NCBI RefSeq assembly: GCF_000244915.1
Contig: NZ_CM001442.1
Span: forward strand, 1,364,001 to 1,428,000
Direction of reading: 5' to 3'
DNA: 64,000 nucleotides
DNA from: Bradyrhizobium sp. WSM471
Lineage (GTDB): Bacteria; Pseudomonadota; Alphaproteobacteria; Rhizobiales; Xanthobacteraceae
Part shown: positions 1 to 10,668 of the stretch, one piece after another
How positions within the stretch are numbered: position 1 is the stretch's first letter
Layout of the letters: each line of letters starts with the position of its first letter
Translations under genes and position numbers: made by a program
The notes under the pieces: model-generated
Told to the model about the DNA's origin: nothing
What the model saw: the letters and a program-made list of their open reading frames with translations, nothing else
Database searches by the model: none

Positions 1-410
1 GCCAGCGCGCGGGCCGAAACCGCCTTTTCGGAGTCCAACGCCTTGCCGAGTTCGGAGGTCTTGCCTTGCGCGTCGTTGCCAGCGGCGGCGAGCCCCTCAT
101 AGAGCCCCTTGATGCGGTCGCGCTCGCTCTCGGCCGAAGCGAGGCCGGCTTTCAGCGACGAGACCTGGTCGTCGAGCGTGAGCTTGCCGAGTTTCTCCAG
201 CGACAGCAGCTCGTTGAGCTGCGCGATCTTGGCGTTGAGCAGCTCCAGGGCCTTGTCCTTGCCGGTGACCTCCTGTGACAGGAAGAACTGCACGACCAGG
301 AACACCGACAGCAGGAACACGATCGACAGCACCAGCGTCGACAGCGCGTCGACGAAGCCGGGCCAGTAGTTGAAGGAGGTATCGCCGCGGCGGCCGCGCG
401 CCAGTGCCAT
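1..410 (-). CDS. MotB/OmpA-like peptidoglycan-binding protein, N-terminal part
   Basis: The frame is open from an ATG at 410 to the left edge, giving about 136 residues without a stop. The N-terminus has a short charged stretch and one hydrophobic segment at about residues 15-45 with the FVDALSTLVLSIVFLLS pattern typical of MotB-like and TolR-like stator partners. A long Lys/Glu/Ala-rich coiled-coil region follows. The peptidoglycan-binding OmpA domain expected at the C-terminus would lie outside the window. The gene starts 4 bp after the stop of the MotA/ExbB-like gene, so the two are surely one transcription unit. Family assignment comes from this arrangement and the N-terminus only; a true flagellar role is not shown. 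Confidence 0.75.
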   Translation of the reverse strand, partial: MALARGRRGDTSFNYWPGFVDALSTLVLSIVFLLSVFLVVQFFLSQEVTGKDKALELLNAKIAQLNELLSLEKLGKLTLDDQVSSLKAGLASAESERDRIKGLYEGLAAAGNDAQGKTSELGKALDSEKAVSARAL

Positions 411-414
411 GTCG

Positions 415-1449
415 CTAACCCTTCTCGGGCTGACGCGCGATGCGCTCCAGCAGGCGCCGGATCTCGCGGTTCTGCTCGCCCTGGCCGTCGGCCCATTCGC
501 GGATCATCTGCTGCTCGGTCCGCATGTGCGAGACCAGCGCCTGGATGGCTTCGGCAAGGCTCGCCATCGCCGCGGTGGTGCCGCGGCTGCCGCTGCCTTC
601 CTCGAGCACCGAGCGCAAGCGCTCGACGACGGCCTGAAGCTCGCCGCTGGCAATGCCGCCGCCACCGCTGGCGGCGACAGCCACCTCGCCGTTGCCATAT
701 TCGCGCACGGTGGTGGCAAGCCAGTCTTCGAGATCGGTGTAGAAACGGTTCTGCGCCTGGCTCGATTGCAGGTCGAGGAAGCCCAGGATCAGCGAGCCGG
801 CGAGGCCGAACAGCGAGCTCGAGAACGAAATGCCCATGCCGCCGAGCGGAGCGGCCAGCCCCTCCTTCAGCGTGTCGAACAGGGCGCCGGAATCGCCCCC
901 GACCTTGAGCCCGTCGATCACCTTGCCGACCGAGCCGACCGTCTCGATCAGGCCCCAGAAGGTGCCGAGCAGGCCGAGGAACACCAGAAGCCCGGTCATG
1001 TAGCGGGAGATGTCGCGGGCCTCGTCCAGGCGGGTCGCGATCGAATCGAGCAGGTGCCGCATGGTGGTCTGGGTGATCGACATCCGCCCGGTGCGCTCGC
1101 CGCCGAGGATCATCGCCATCGGGGCCAGCAGCTTGGGGTGACGGGCCGGCGCAAGGCCCGGATCTGCAATGCGGAAATTGTTGACCCAGGAGACCTCGGG
1201 GTAGAGCCGGATCACCTGGCGGATGGCCAGGATGATGCCGATGAACAGCACGCCGCCGATCAGGGCATTGAGCCCGGGATTGGCGAAGAAGGCCTGGATG
1301 ATCTGCTTGTAGAGCACCACCCCCACCAGGGCGCAGAGCACCAGAAAGACAAGCATCCGCACCAGAAAGACGCTGGGCGAGGATAGCTTGGTGTATTCGA
1401 TGTCGAGGGAAGAGCGGGGCGAGGCGCCTGGCGGCATGGCCGGTATCAT
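415..1449 (-). CDS. MotA/TolQ/ExbB-family proton channel protein
   Basis: 344 residues with four hydrophobic segments at about 27-48, 60-82, 152-175 and 203-226. The last two carry the Gly-rich LLGTFWGLIETV and GGMGISFSSSLFGLAGS patterns of the MotA/TolQ/ExbB channel family, which lets protons through the inner membrane with a MotB/TolR-type partner. The partner is the gene 4 bp downstream. The C-terminal third is soluble and partly coiled coil. The first Met is used, but Met5 at 1437 is a possible start. Neighbours are not flagellar genes, so a cell-envelope function is as likely as motility. Confidence 0.8.
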   Translation of the reverse strand: MIPAMPPGASPRSSLDIEYTKLSSPSVFLVRMLVFLVLCALVGVVLYKQIIQAFFANPGLNALIGGVLFIGIILAIRQVIRLYPEVSWVNNFRIADPGLAPARHPKLLAPMAMILGGERTGRMSITQTTMRHLLDSIATRLDEARDISRYMTGLLVFLGLLGTFWGLIETVGSVGKVIDGLKVGGDSGALFDTLKEGLAAPLGGMGISFSSSLFGLAGSLILGFLDLQSSQAQNRFYTDLEDWLATTVREYGNGEVAVAASGGGGIASGELQAVVERLRSVLEEGSGSRGTTAAMASLAEAIQALVSHMRTEQQMIREWADGQGEQNREIRRLLERIARQPEKG

Positions 1450-1632
1450 CCGTTAACTTGCTTGCGGGGCGCACTATGGCACAGCGCCAGCCCAAAAAAA
1501 GCGCCGGATGCGCCGATTTCGGGGAGAGCTGGGGAACCCAGAGTTGAAACGGGGCTTTGGTACGGACGTACTTTCCAAATCGTCGGCATTCCACAGCTTT
1601 TCCCCCTGCCGCCCAAAAGACGGAGTCGTCGC

Positions 1633-2652
1633 ATGAGCGTCGTGTCCGCGATCCTCGGGACTGCCGAACGGGTGCCGCTGCCTGATGTCGTGATCCGCGC
1701 GGCGATCCAGCGCCTGTGCTCGCGCACGGTGTCCCGCCTGTCCGCGCTGGGCGGGGCCGACGATGCCGCCTTCGCCGGGCGGATGATGCTGCGGCCGATC
1801 GCCGAGGACCCGGATGTCGGCCATGACGAGGTGCCCGCTTCGTTCTTTGCGAAGGTGCTTGGTCCCAACCGCAAATACTCGTCCTGCTTCTACAAGACCG
1901 ACGCGACCACCTTGCAAGAGGCCGAGGAGGAGGCGTTGCGCCAGACCGCCGAGCATGCCGCTCTCGCCGATGGTCAGATCATCCTCGAGCTCGGTTGCGG
2001 CTGGGGCTCGCTGTCGCTGTGGATGGCGCGGCAGTTTCCGCACGCCAAGGTGACGGCGGTGTCGAGCTCGCAGGCGCAGCGCGCCCATATCGAGGAAGAG
2101 GCGCGGCTGCGCGGTCTCCTCAACCTGCGCGTGGTCTGCGCGGACATCAACGTGTTCGCGCCCGAGGGCCAATTCGACCGCATCGTCTCGGTCGAGATGT
2201 TCGAGCACGTGATGAACTGGCGCAAGCTGATGACGCGCCTGCGATCATGGCTCGCGCCGGAGGGGCGGTTCTTCATGCACATCGTCGCCCATCGCTCCGG
2301 CTCTCACCTGTTCAACCGGGCCGATCGCGACGACTGGATCGCACAGCACGTCTTCGCTGGCGGGCTGATGCCGAGCCATCATCTCATCAGGCAGTTCGAC
2401 GATCTCTTCGCGGTCGAGAAGGAATGGTGCTGGAGCGGCACGCATTATCAGCGCACCGCCAACGACTGGCTCGGGAATTTCGACACGCATCGCTGTTTCA
2501 TCGAAGCGGCCTTGCGCAACATCCATGGCGAGGAGACAGGCCTGCGGATGCGACGCTGGCGCTGGTTCTTGCTCGCGACCTCGGGCCTGTTCGGCTACGC
2601 CGATGGAACCGAGTGGGGCGTCAGCCACTACCGCATGAAGGCGGCGGGGTAA
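1633..2652 (+). CDS. Cyclopropane-fatty-acyl-phospholipid synthase family methyltransferase
   Basis: 339 residues from the ATG at 1633, which has a GGAG-type ribosome site at about 1620; an upstream in-frame Met at 1462 overlaps the promoter region and is rejected. The SAM-binding motif ILELGCGWGS lies at residues 117-126, preceded by YSSCFY (82-87), a pattern seen in the CFA synthase family. Members transfer a methylene or methyl group from SAM to unsaturated phospholipid chains at the inner membrane; this shorter version lacks the usual N-terminal domain, so the substrate is uncertain. It is divergent from the MotA/MotB-like pair and appears monocistronic. Confidence 0.8.
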   Translation: MSVVSAILGTAERVPLPDVVIRAAIQRLCSRTVSRLSALGGADDAAFAGRMMLRPIAEDPDVGHDEVPASFFAKVLGPNRKYSSCFYKTDATTLQEAEEEALRQTAEHAALADGQIILELGCGWGSLSLWMARQFPHAKVTAVSSSQAQRAHIEEEARLRGLLNLRVVCADINVFAPEGQFDRIVSVEMFEHVMNWRKLMTRLRSWLAPEGRFFMHIVAHRSGSHLFNRADRDDWIAQHVFAGGLMPSHHLIRQFDDLFAVEKEWCWSGTHYQRTANDWLGNFDTHRCFIEAALRNIHGEETGLRMRRWRWFLLATSGLFGYADGTEWGVSHYRMKAAG

Positions 2653-2864
2653 TTGCGCTGTTCCGTCGCAGCACGCCGCGAGGGAACTCGATTCACGATC
2701 CAGTGACTTATTAAAACACTCGTTTTTTGAACGGGATAGCTCGTGTGACAATGAGCCGCCCAAGCTCTCATTGCGTCGCAGCAAACACCGATTATTTTCC
2801 TTTTCAAATCAGACTGTCCGGAACTTCTTCGGAAGACCAGCGATAGAACGGGGCAACTACCCTT

Positions 2865-4055
2865 ATGTCAGCACTTCACGCGCGATCCGCCTGCATGGCC
2901 ATAATGCTCGCGGTCGCGGCACCGCTTCTTGCGGGCTGCGATGAATCAAACTCTGCGATCGTCCAGGCGCAACCGACCGAACCCGACGTGAGCATCGTGA
3001 CCGTAAGGCCGCAGCCCCGCGCGGTCGTGCGGGAACTCCCTGGCCGAATCGCGCCGACGCGAGTCTCCGATGTTCGGCCCCGGGTTTCGGGTATCGTTGT
3101 TGAGCGCCTGTTCCACCAAGGCAGCGAAGTGAAAGCCGGCGATCCGCTCTACCGTATCGATCCGCGCCCGTTCGAGGTCGAGGTATCGGCCAACGAAGCC
3201 GCGCTCGCTAAAGCGGAGGCTGGGCTGATGCAGTCCCAGCAGCAGGCGCGCCGCATCGCCACGCTCACAGCCCAGCGCGCCGCGCCCGAAGCCGAGAACG
3301 AGAAGGCGATCGCGGCCGAGCGCCAGGCTCATGCCGAGGTCGAGGGCCGCAAGGCCGACCTTGCGCGGGCAAAGCTCAATCTCGATTATGCCACGGTGCG
3401 TGCGCCGATCGACGGCGTGGTCGGCGCCGCGCTGGTCAGCGAGGGCGCGCTCGTGGTCCAGAACGAGACTAACCTGGCCACCATTCAGCAGCTCGATCTG
3501 ATCTACGCCGACTTCACCCAGTCGGTGAACGAGCTCCATCAGCTCCGCCGCGCCTTCGAGAGCGGCGATCTCGAACGTATTGCGCCCGGTGCGGTCAAGG
3601 TGCGTCTCGTGCTCGACGACAACACGATCTATCCGCTGAACGGCACGCTCCTGTTCTCCGATGCCAAGGTCGACGCCAACACCGGTCAGGTGACCTTGCG
3701 CGGTGAATTTCCCAATTCGAAGCGTGAATTGCTGCCTGGCATGTACGTTCGCGTACGAATCGAGCAGGGCATCGACAGCGACGCGATCGCGGTGCCGCAG
3801 CAGGCGATCCAGCGCAACGGCGGCGGCGGCAGCGAAGTCTTCGTCGTCAAGGACGATCACCGCGTCGCGGTGCAACCGGTGCGCATCGGTTCGGCGCAAG
3901 ACGGCTTCTGGTTCGTCACCGAGGGCCTGAAGGCCGGTGACAGGGTCGTGGTGGAAGGCTTCCAGAAGTTCGCAGCTGGCGACAAGGTCAAGCCGCAATC
4001 CTGGGCCGAGGCCGAAGCCATCGTGGAAAGTCAACGCGCACAGATGATGCAGTAA
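2865..4055 (+). CDS. RND efflux periplasmic adaptor (membrane fusion lipoprotein)
   Basis: 396 residues. The N-terminus is a lipoprotein signal ending in the lipobox LLAGC, with Cys25 as the predicted lipidated residue. Next come a beta-barrel/lipoyl region containing RPRVSG, a helical hairpin rich in Ala, Glu and Gln (about 100-170), the second lipoyl half (LDYATVRAPIDG) and a C-terminal membrane-proximal domain, the standard AcrA/MexA order. It bridges the inner-membrane pump encoded 6 bp downstream to an outer-membrane channel, which is not encoded here. The 212-bp upstream gap contains an A/T-rich stretch near 2705-2735 that probably holds the promoter; no adjacent TetR-type repressor gene is present. 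Confidence 0.92.
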   Translation: MSALHARSACMAIMLAVAAPLLAGCDESNSAIVQAQPTEPDVSIVTVRPQPRAVVRELPGRIAPTRVSDVRPRVSGIVVERLFHQGSEVKAGDPLYRIDPRPFEVEVSANEAALAKAEAGLMQSQQQARRIATLTAQRAAPEAENEKAIAAERQAHAEVEGRKADLARAKLNLDYATVRAPIDGVVGAALVSEGALVVQNETNLATIQQLDLIYADFTQSVNELHQLRRAFESGDLERIAPGAVKVRLVLDDNTIYPLNGTLLFSDAKVDANTGQVTLRGEFPNSKRELLPGMYVRVRIEQGIDSDAIAVPQQAIQRNGGGGSEVFVVKDDHRVAVQPVRIGSAQDGFWFVTEGLKAGDRVVVEGFQKFAAGDKVKPQSWAEAEAIVESQRAQMMQ

Positions 4056-4061
4056 AGCATC

Positions 4062-7000
4062 ATGGCGAGCTTCTTCATCGACAGGCCGATCTTCGCCTGG
4101 GTCGTCGCGCTGTTCATCTGTCTGGTCGGCGCCATTTCGATTCCGCTGTTGCCGATCGCGCAATATCCGATCATCGCGCCGCCCTCGATCTCGATCTCGA
4201 CCAGCTATCCCGGCGCCTCGCCCGAGAACCTCTACAACAGCGTCACGCGGCTGATCGAGGAGGAGCTCAACGGCGCCTCCGGCATCCTCAATTTCGAATC
4301 GACCAGCGACTCGCTCGGCCAGGTCGAGATCATCGCCAATTTCCAGCCGGGCACAAACACCAACGACGCCTCGGTGGAGGTGCAGAATCGCATCAAGCGG
4401 GTCGAGGCGCGCCTGCCGCGCGCGGTGATGCAACAGGGCATCCTGGTCGAGGAAGCCTCCAGTGCGGTGCTCCAGATCATCACGCTGAGCTCGACCGACG
4501 GCAGCCTGGACGAGGTCGGGCTCGGCGACTTCATGATCCGCAACGTGCTCGGTGAGATCCGCCGCATCCCCGGCGTCGGCCGCGCCACGCTTTATTCGAC
4601 CGAACGTTCGCTGCGCGTCTGGGTCGATCCGGCCAAGCTGGTCGGTTATGGGCTGACCGCCGACGACGTCAACAAGGCCATTGCCGCGCAGAACGCGCAG
4701 GTCGCCTCGGGCAGCATCGGCGCAGAGCCGTCGACCTCGACCCAGCGCACCTCCGCGCTGGTGCTGGTCAAGGGCCAGCTCTCGTCCCCGGATGAATTCG
4801 GCACCATCATCCTGCGCGCCAATGCCGACGGCTCGACCGTGCGCCTGCGCGACGTCGCGCGCATCGAGGTCGGCGGCCTCAGCTACCAGTTCAACACCCG
4901 TCTCGACGGCAAGCCGACCGCCGGTCTTTCCGTGCTGATGTCGCCGACCGGCAACGCGCTGGCGACCGCGAGCGCCGTCGAAGAAAAGATGAAGGAGCTG
5001 TCGCGCTTCTTTCCGGCCAACATTTCGTACGAGATCCCCTACAACATCACGCCCGTGGTCGAGGCCTCGATCAAGAAGGTGCTGTCGACGCTGGTCGAAG
5101 CCGTGGTGCTGGTGTTCGTGGTGATGTTCCTGTTCCTGCAGAACATCCGCTACACCATCATTCCGACCATCGTGGTGCCGGTGGCGCTGCTGGGCGCCTG
5201 TACCATTCTGCTGCTCGCCGGCTACTCCATCAACATGCTCTCGATGTTCGGCATGGTGCTCGCCGTCGGCATCCTCGTCGACGATGCCATCGTCGTGGTC
5301 GAGAACGTCGAACGCATCATGAGCGAGGAGGGGCTGCCGCCGAAGGAGGCGACGCGCAAGGCGATGTCGCAGATATCGGGCGCCATCATTGGCATCACGC
5401 TGGTTCTGATGGCGGTGTTCGTGCCGATGGCGTTCTTCCCGGGCTCGGTCGGCATCATCTACCGCCAGTTCTCCGTGACCATGGTCGCCGCGATCGGCTT
5501 CTCCGCCTTCCTCGCGCTGTCGCTGACGCCGGCGCTGTGTGCGACGCTGCTCAAGCCCGTCGCTGCCGGCCACGGTCACGCCAAGAGGGGCGTGTTCGGC
5601 TGGTTCAACCGCATGCTCGACCGCAGCAAGGAGGGCTATTCCAGCACCGTCGGCTTCTCGCTGAAGCGCACGGGACGCTTGATGCTGGTCTATGTCGCGC
5701 TGCTCGCCGGCCTGTCATGGGCTTTCGTCAACCTGCCCGGCGGCTTCCTGCCCATCGACGACCAGGGTTTCGTCACCACCGACGTGCAGACGCCGTCGGA
5801 TTCGTCCTATGGCCGGACCGAGGCGGTGATCGAGAAAGTGGAAAAATACCTGGCGCAGCGGCCCGGCGTCGACAACGTCACCTTTCTCACCGGCTTCAGC
5901 TTCTCCGGCCAGGGCATGAACACCGCGCAGGCCTTCATCACCCTGAAGGACTGGTCGGAGCGCGGGCCGAAGGACTCGGCTGCGGCGATCGTCAATGACA
6001 TCAACCGCGATTTGTCGTCGTCGATCCGCGACGCAAAAATCTCCGCGCTGCAGCCGCCGCCGATCGACAATCTCGGCAACTCCTCGGGCTTCTCGTTCCG
6101 CCTCCAGGACCGCGGCCAGAAGGGCTATACGGCGTTGATGCGCGCCGCCGACCAGCTGATCGCGGAGGCCAATGCCAGCGCCGTGCTGCAGAAGGTCTAT
6201 GTCGAAGGCCTGCCCGAGGCCGGCGTGGTCAATCTCGTGATCGACCGCGAGAAGGCCGGCGCCTTTGGCGTCACTTTCGAGGACATCAACAACACGATCT
6301 CGACCAATCTCGGCTCGAACTACATCAACGACTTCCCGAATCGCGGCCGCATGCAGCGCGTCGTGGTGCAGGCCGATGCCCGCGACCGCATGCGGACCGA
6401 GGACATCCTCAACTACAACGTCAAGAACAGCCGCGGCCAGCTGGTGCCGTTCTCGTCCTTTGCCACCGTGGAATGGGCGCGCGGACCGACGCAGATCGCC
6501 GGCTTCAACTATTATCCGGCGGTGCGCATCTCGGGCGAGGCGAAACCCGGCTTCACCTCGGGCGATGCCATCGCCGAGATGGAACGGCTCGCCGGCAAGC
6601 TGCCGCGCGGCTTCGGCTATGAATGGACCGGGCAGTCGCTGCAGGAAAAGCTGTCGGGCTCGCAGGCGCCGTTCCTGCTCGGGCTTTCGGTATTCGTGGT
6701 GTTCCTGTGTCTCGCGGCGCTGTACGAGAGCTGGACCATCCCGCTCGCGGTGCTGCTTACCGTGCCGCTCGGCATCGTCGGCGCGGTGGTTGCGGCGATG
6801 CTGCGCGGGCTGCCCAACGACGTCTATTTCACCGTGGGCCTGATCACCATCATCGGGTTGGCGGCCAAGGACGCGATCCTCATCATCGAGTTCGCCAAGG
6901 ATCTGCGGAAAGAAGGCAAGCCGCTGGTGGACGCCACCATCGAGGCCTGCCGCCTGCGCTTCCGCCCGATCCTGATGACCGGCCTCGCCTTCATCTGCGG

Positions 7001-7220
7001 CGTGCTGCCGATGGCCATCGCCCATGGCGCCGGCGGCGCCAGCCAGCAGGCGCTCGGCAGCATCGTGATGGGCGGCATGATCGCGGTCGTGATCCTGGCG
7101 CTGCTGATGGTGCCGGTGTTCTTCGTCTCGGTGCAGCGCGTGCTGGGCGGCGATCGGGAGAAGGTGGCGGAGGGGACCGAGACGTACGGGCCGCCGGCGC
7201 CGGCAAGGGCCGGTCACTGA
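4062..7220 (+). CDS. RND multidrug efflux transporter, inner-membrane pump
   Basis: 1052 residues, normal for the HAE1 (AcrB/MexF) family. It begins MASFFIDRPIFAWVVAL, the usual first transmembrane segment. The proton-relay Asp-Asp pair is seen in GILVDDAIVVVENVERI and the partner Lys in GLAAKDAILIIEFAKDL. Two large periplasmic loops precede and follow these clusters. It forms a two-gene operon with the adaptor 6 bp upstream and should export hydrophobic compounds using proton motive force. The downstream region starts with a short inverted repeat and no further gene is joined to the operon. Substrates cannot be read from sequence. Confidence 0.95.
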   Translation: MASFFIDRPIFAWVVALFICLVGAISIPLLPIAQYPIIAPPSISISTSYPGASPENLYNSVTRLIEEELNGASGILNFESTSDSLGQVEIIANFQPGTNTNDASVEVQNRIKRVEARLPRAVMQQGILVEEASSAVLQIITLSSTDGSLDEVGLGDFMIRNVLGEIRRIPGVGRATLYSTERSLRVWVDPAKLVGYGLTADDVNKAIAAQNAQVASGSIGAEPSTSTQRTSALVLVKGQLSSPDEFGTIILRANADGSTVRLRDVARIEVGGLSYQFNTRLDGKPTAGLSVLMSPTGNALATASAVEEKMKELSRFFPANISYEIPYNITPVVEASIKKVLSTLVEAVVLVFVVMFLFLQNIRYTIIPTIVVPVALLGACTILLLAGYSINMLSMFGMVLAVGILVDDAIVVVENVERIMSEEGLPPKEATRKAMSQISGAIIGITLVLMAVFVPMAFFPGSVGIIYRQFSVTMVAAIGFSAFLALSLTPALCATLLKPVAAGHGHAKRGVFGWFNRMLDRSKEGYSSTVGFSLKRTGRLMLVYVALLAGLSWAFVNLPGGFLPIDDQGFVTTDVQTPSDSSYGRTEAVIEKVEKYLAQRPGVDNVTFLTGFSFSGQGMNTAQAFITLKDWSERGPKDSAAAIVNDINRDLSSSIRDAKISALQPPPIDNLGNSSGFSFRLQDRGQKGYTALMRAADQLIAEANASAVLQKVYVEGLPEAGVVNLVIDREKAGAFGVTFEDINNTISTNLGSNYINDFPNRGRMQRVVVQADARDRMRTEDILNYNVKNSRGQLVPFSSFATVEWARGPTQIAGFNYYPAVRISGEAKPGFTSGDAIAEMERLAGKLPRGFGYEWTGQSLQEKLSGSQAPFLLGLSVFVVFLCLAALYESWTIPLAVLLTVPLGIVGAVVAAMLRGLPNDVYFTVGLITIIGLAAKDAILIIEFAKDLRKEGKPLVDATIEACRLRFRPILMTGLAFICGVLPMAIAHGAGGASQQALGSIVMGGMIAVVILALLMVPVFFVSVQRVLGGDREKVAEGTETYGPPAPARAGH

Positions 7221-7518
7221 ACCTATGGTTTGCAGATGGGGCAGCATCGATAGTGGGCTCCCTCTCCCGCTTGCGGGAGAGGGTTGGGGAGAGGGTGTCT
7301 CCACGTCGGGATTGCCGAGAATTGCGGAGGATGCCCCCGTGTGGTGAGAGCCCTCACCCGCCGCGCGGTCCTCGTGTCATCCATATGCGACTGCTGTGAA
7401 CACCGGATCGGTCGGCTTGATTTCTCGGAGGCCTCAATCCAGACTGCATCCCTGGATTGAAACAACGTGTTCGCACCGCCCCGCGAATGCACAGGCGCCT
7501 GCCGATTGAGAGCATGTC
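7221..7518. repeat. Intergenic region with REP-like palindrome and a 9-bp hairpin
   Basis: No gene is seen. At about 7259-7295 the pattern CCTCTCCCGC-TTGC-GGGAGAGG is a strong palindrome followed by a G/A-rich arm, and CCTCACCC lies further on at about 7351. The same sequence vocabulary recurs at 12,490-12,640, so both look like members of one dispersed repeat family. A separate hairpin with a 9-bp perfect stem (TCAATCCAG / CTGGATTGA) lies at 7434-7460, just before the next gene. Confidence 0.6.
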
Positions 7519-8670
<1,152 letters not shown>

Positions 8671-8694
8671 ACGTCGCCGTCGAACTGCTGCGGC

Positions 8695-9480
8695 CTACTT
8701 CCGCAAAATCTTCACCAATTCCCCGTGCACGAATTCATTCCCGCACACGACATTGCCCGTCACCAGCGCATCGCCGGGCGTGTCGATGTCGGTGATCGTG
8801 CCGCCCGCCTCGCGCAGCATGATGATGCCCGCCGCGATGTCCCAGGATTGCAGATTGCGTTCCCAATAGCCGTCGAGGCGGCCGGCGGCGACGAAGGCGA
8901 GGTCGAGCGAGGCGGCGCCGAAGCGGCGCAGGCCGGCGACGCGCTCCTGCATCGCGGTCATCTCGCGGCGGAATTCCTCGTGGTCGCCGCGGCCGATATG
9001 GGGAAGGCCGCAGGCCACCACGCATTCGTTGAGCTGGCGGCGGCCGGCCACGCGCAGGCGTTGGTCGTTGAGGAAGGCGCCCTTGCCACGCTCGGCGATG
9101 TAGAGCTCGTCATTGGCGGGATTGTAGATCACGCCGGCGATGATGGTGCCTTCGCGCGAAAGCCCGATCGAGATCGCGAATTGCGGGATGCCGTGCAGGA
9201 AGTTGGTGGTGCCGTCGAGCGGATCGACGATCCAGGTGTGGCTCTTGTCGGAGCCCTCGCGCGTGCCGCCTTCCTCGCCGATGAAGCCGTAGCCGGGCCG
9301 GGCCTTGGCGAGGTCCTGGTAGAGAATCTCCTCGGCGCGCTTGTCGGCCAGTGAGACGAAGTTGGCCGGCCCCTTCAGCGAGACCTGGAGATGCTCGATC
9401 TCGCCGAGATCGCGCTTGAGGCTGCGGCCGGCGCGGCGCGCGGCCTTGACCATGACGTTGATAGTTGCGGAATACAGCAT
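8695..9480 (-). CDS. suhB: Inositol-1-monophosphatase (SuhB family)
   Basis: 261 residues from the ATG at 9480, which has a GGAAGC ribosome site; a longer frame from 9564 adds 28 residues not typical of the family. Metal-binding motifs are intact: GEEGG, DPLDGTTNF and, near the C-terminus, WDIAAG. The enzyme removes phosphate from inositol monophosphates with Mg2+, and the E. coli relative also acts on rRNA transcription complexes. It is followed 85 bp upstream (in map terms 9566) by the Sel1-repeat gene on the same strand. Confidence 0.93.
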   Translation of the reverse strand: MLYSATINVMVKAARRAGRSLKRDLGEIEHLQVSLKGPANFVSLADKRAEEILYQDLAKARPGYGFIGEEGGTREGSDKSHTWIVDPLDGTTNFLHGIPQFAISIGLSREGTIIAGVIYNPANDELYIAERGKGAFLNDQRLRVAGRRQLNECVVACGLPHIGRGDHEEFRREMTAMQERVAGLRRFGAASLDLAFVAAGRLDGYWERNLQSWDIAAGIIMLREAGGTITDIDTPGDALVTGNVVCGNEFVHGELVKILRK

Positions 9481-9565
9481 GAGCTTCCGGTCTTGATCGG
9501 GGGAAATGGCGCGAAATCGCGCGTGTTTGAGGGATGGGGTGCCCTGCGAGGGGCCTAAGGTCAAG

Positions 9566-10660
9566 TCATTTGGTCCCGAGCCATTTCCTGGCGGCGGCCT
9601 CGGCCTTGGCCCGGTCCTCGGCCGGCAGATCGGACAATTGCTTGTCCAGCTCCGGATCGCCCTTGCCGGCGGTCTTGGCCACCAGGTGCCATTTGAAGCC
9701 CTCGACCTTGTCCACGGCCGTGCCCATGCCGTTGATCAGCACCCAGGCCAGCCGGTTCTGCGCGATCGCGCTGCCCTGTCGGGACGCCTTGCGGAGCAGG
9801 GCTACGGCCGCCGGCTGGTTCTTCGGCGTGCCGGTGCCGTTGAACAGCGCGATGGCGTATTCGACCTCGGCATCGACATTGTCGGTCAGCGTGGCGACCT
9901 GGAGCAGACGCACCGCCCGTTCCAGGTCTTTCGGAACGCCGGTGCCTTCCTTGTAGAAGGTCGCGAGCGCGTATTGCGCCTCCGGCAGGCCGGCATCAGC
10001 CGCCTGGCGCAGCAGCTCGGCGGAGCGCTTGACGTCCTGCGGCAGGGTCTGGCCGTCGAGATAGAGCAGCGCGAGATTATAGGCCGCCTTGGGCTCGCCG
10101 AGCTTGGCGGCGGACGCCATCAGCTTGACCGCCTCGTTCTTGTCGACCGGGCCGCCGCGGCCGGTCATCCTGAGCATGGCGAGCGCGAACATCGCCTCTC
10201 GGTCGCCGGCATCAGATGCGCGCTTGTACCATTGCAGCGCCTTGGCGTAGTCGCGCCGGATGCCCATGGCGTTGGAATAGAGCTCACCCAGCATGGTCAT
10301 CGCCTTGGCATCGCCGGTCTCGGCACGGGCGGTGGCGAGTTCGAAGGCGGTCTTGTACTGGCCGCGCTGATAGGCGCCGTACACCAGATCGACGTTGGGA
10401 TTGTCGGTCGGAGGCGCCGGAATCACGGTCGCCGCTGGTGCAGGCTTTGGGGACGCTGAAGGTTTGGGGGAGGCTGACGGTTTGGGTGCCGGCGCCGCTT
10501 CCTTCTTCTTGGTGATGGTGTGCGGCGTGGCCTTCGGCTTGTCCTTGGTTTTCTCGGCCGAAGGGTTCGGCGTTGCCACGGGCGGCGTGATCTGGAGCTG
10601 CGCGGCCGCGGGCACTGTGAGCAGCAGCGTGGCCAGGATGGTGATGCGCGGGAGCTTCAT
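9566..10660 (-). CDS. Exported Sel1-repeat (TPR-like) protein
   Basis: 364 residues from the ATG at 10660. The first 21 residues (MKLPRITILATLLLTVPAAAQ) form a signal peptide with an AAA-Q cleavage site. A Pro/Lys/Ala-rich linker with repeated KPSAS units follows, then about six Sel1 repeats (for example AMTMLGELYSNAMGIRRDYAKALQWYKRA, split over the copies) to the C-terminus. Such solenoids serve as protein-protein scaffolds in the periplasm. It lies 8 bp after the ThiE-like gene and is probably co-transcribed with it. A specific partner cannot be named. Confidence 0.85.
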   Translation of the reverse strand: MKLPRITILATLLLTVPAAAQLQITPPVATPNPSAEKTKDKPKATPHTITKKKEAAPAPKPSASPKPSASPKPAPAATVIPAPPTDNPNVDLVYGAYQRGQYKTAFELATARAETGDAKAMTMLGELYSNAMGIRRDYAKALQWYKRASDAGDREAMFALAMLRMTGRGGPVDKNEAVKLMASAAKLGEPKAAYNLALLYLDGQTLPQDVKRSAELLRQAADAGLPEAQYALATFYKEGTGVPKDLERAVRLLQVATLTDNVDAEVEYAIALFNGTGTPKNQPAAVALLRKASRQGSAIAQNRLAWVLINGMGTAVDKVEGFKWHLVAKTAGKGDPELDKQLSDLPAEDRAKAEAAARKWLGTK

Positions 10661-10668
10661 GTCGGGCA

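Noticed and set aside
152..1594. A 480-codon minus-strand frame over the MotA-like gene
   Set aside because: It is out of frame with the clear channel protein and has Arg/His/Pro-rich composition typical of GC-rich shadow frames.
2946..5579. An 877-codon minus-strand frame opposite the RND genes
   Set aside because: Arg/His/Asp-rich antisense shadow of two well-recognised genes; no start signal.
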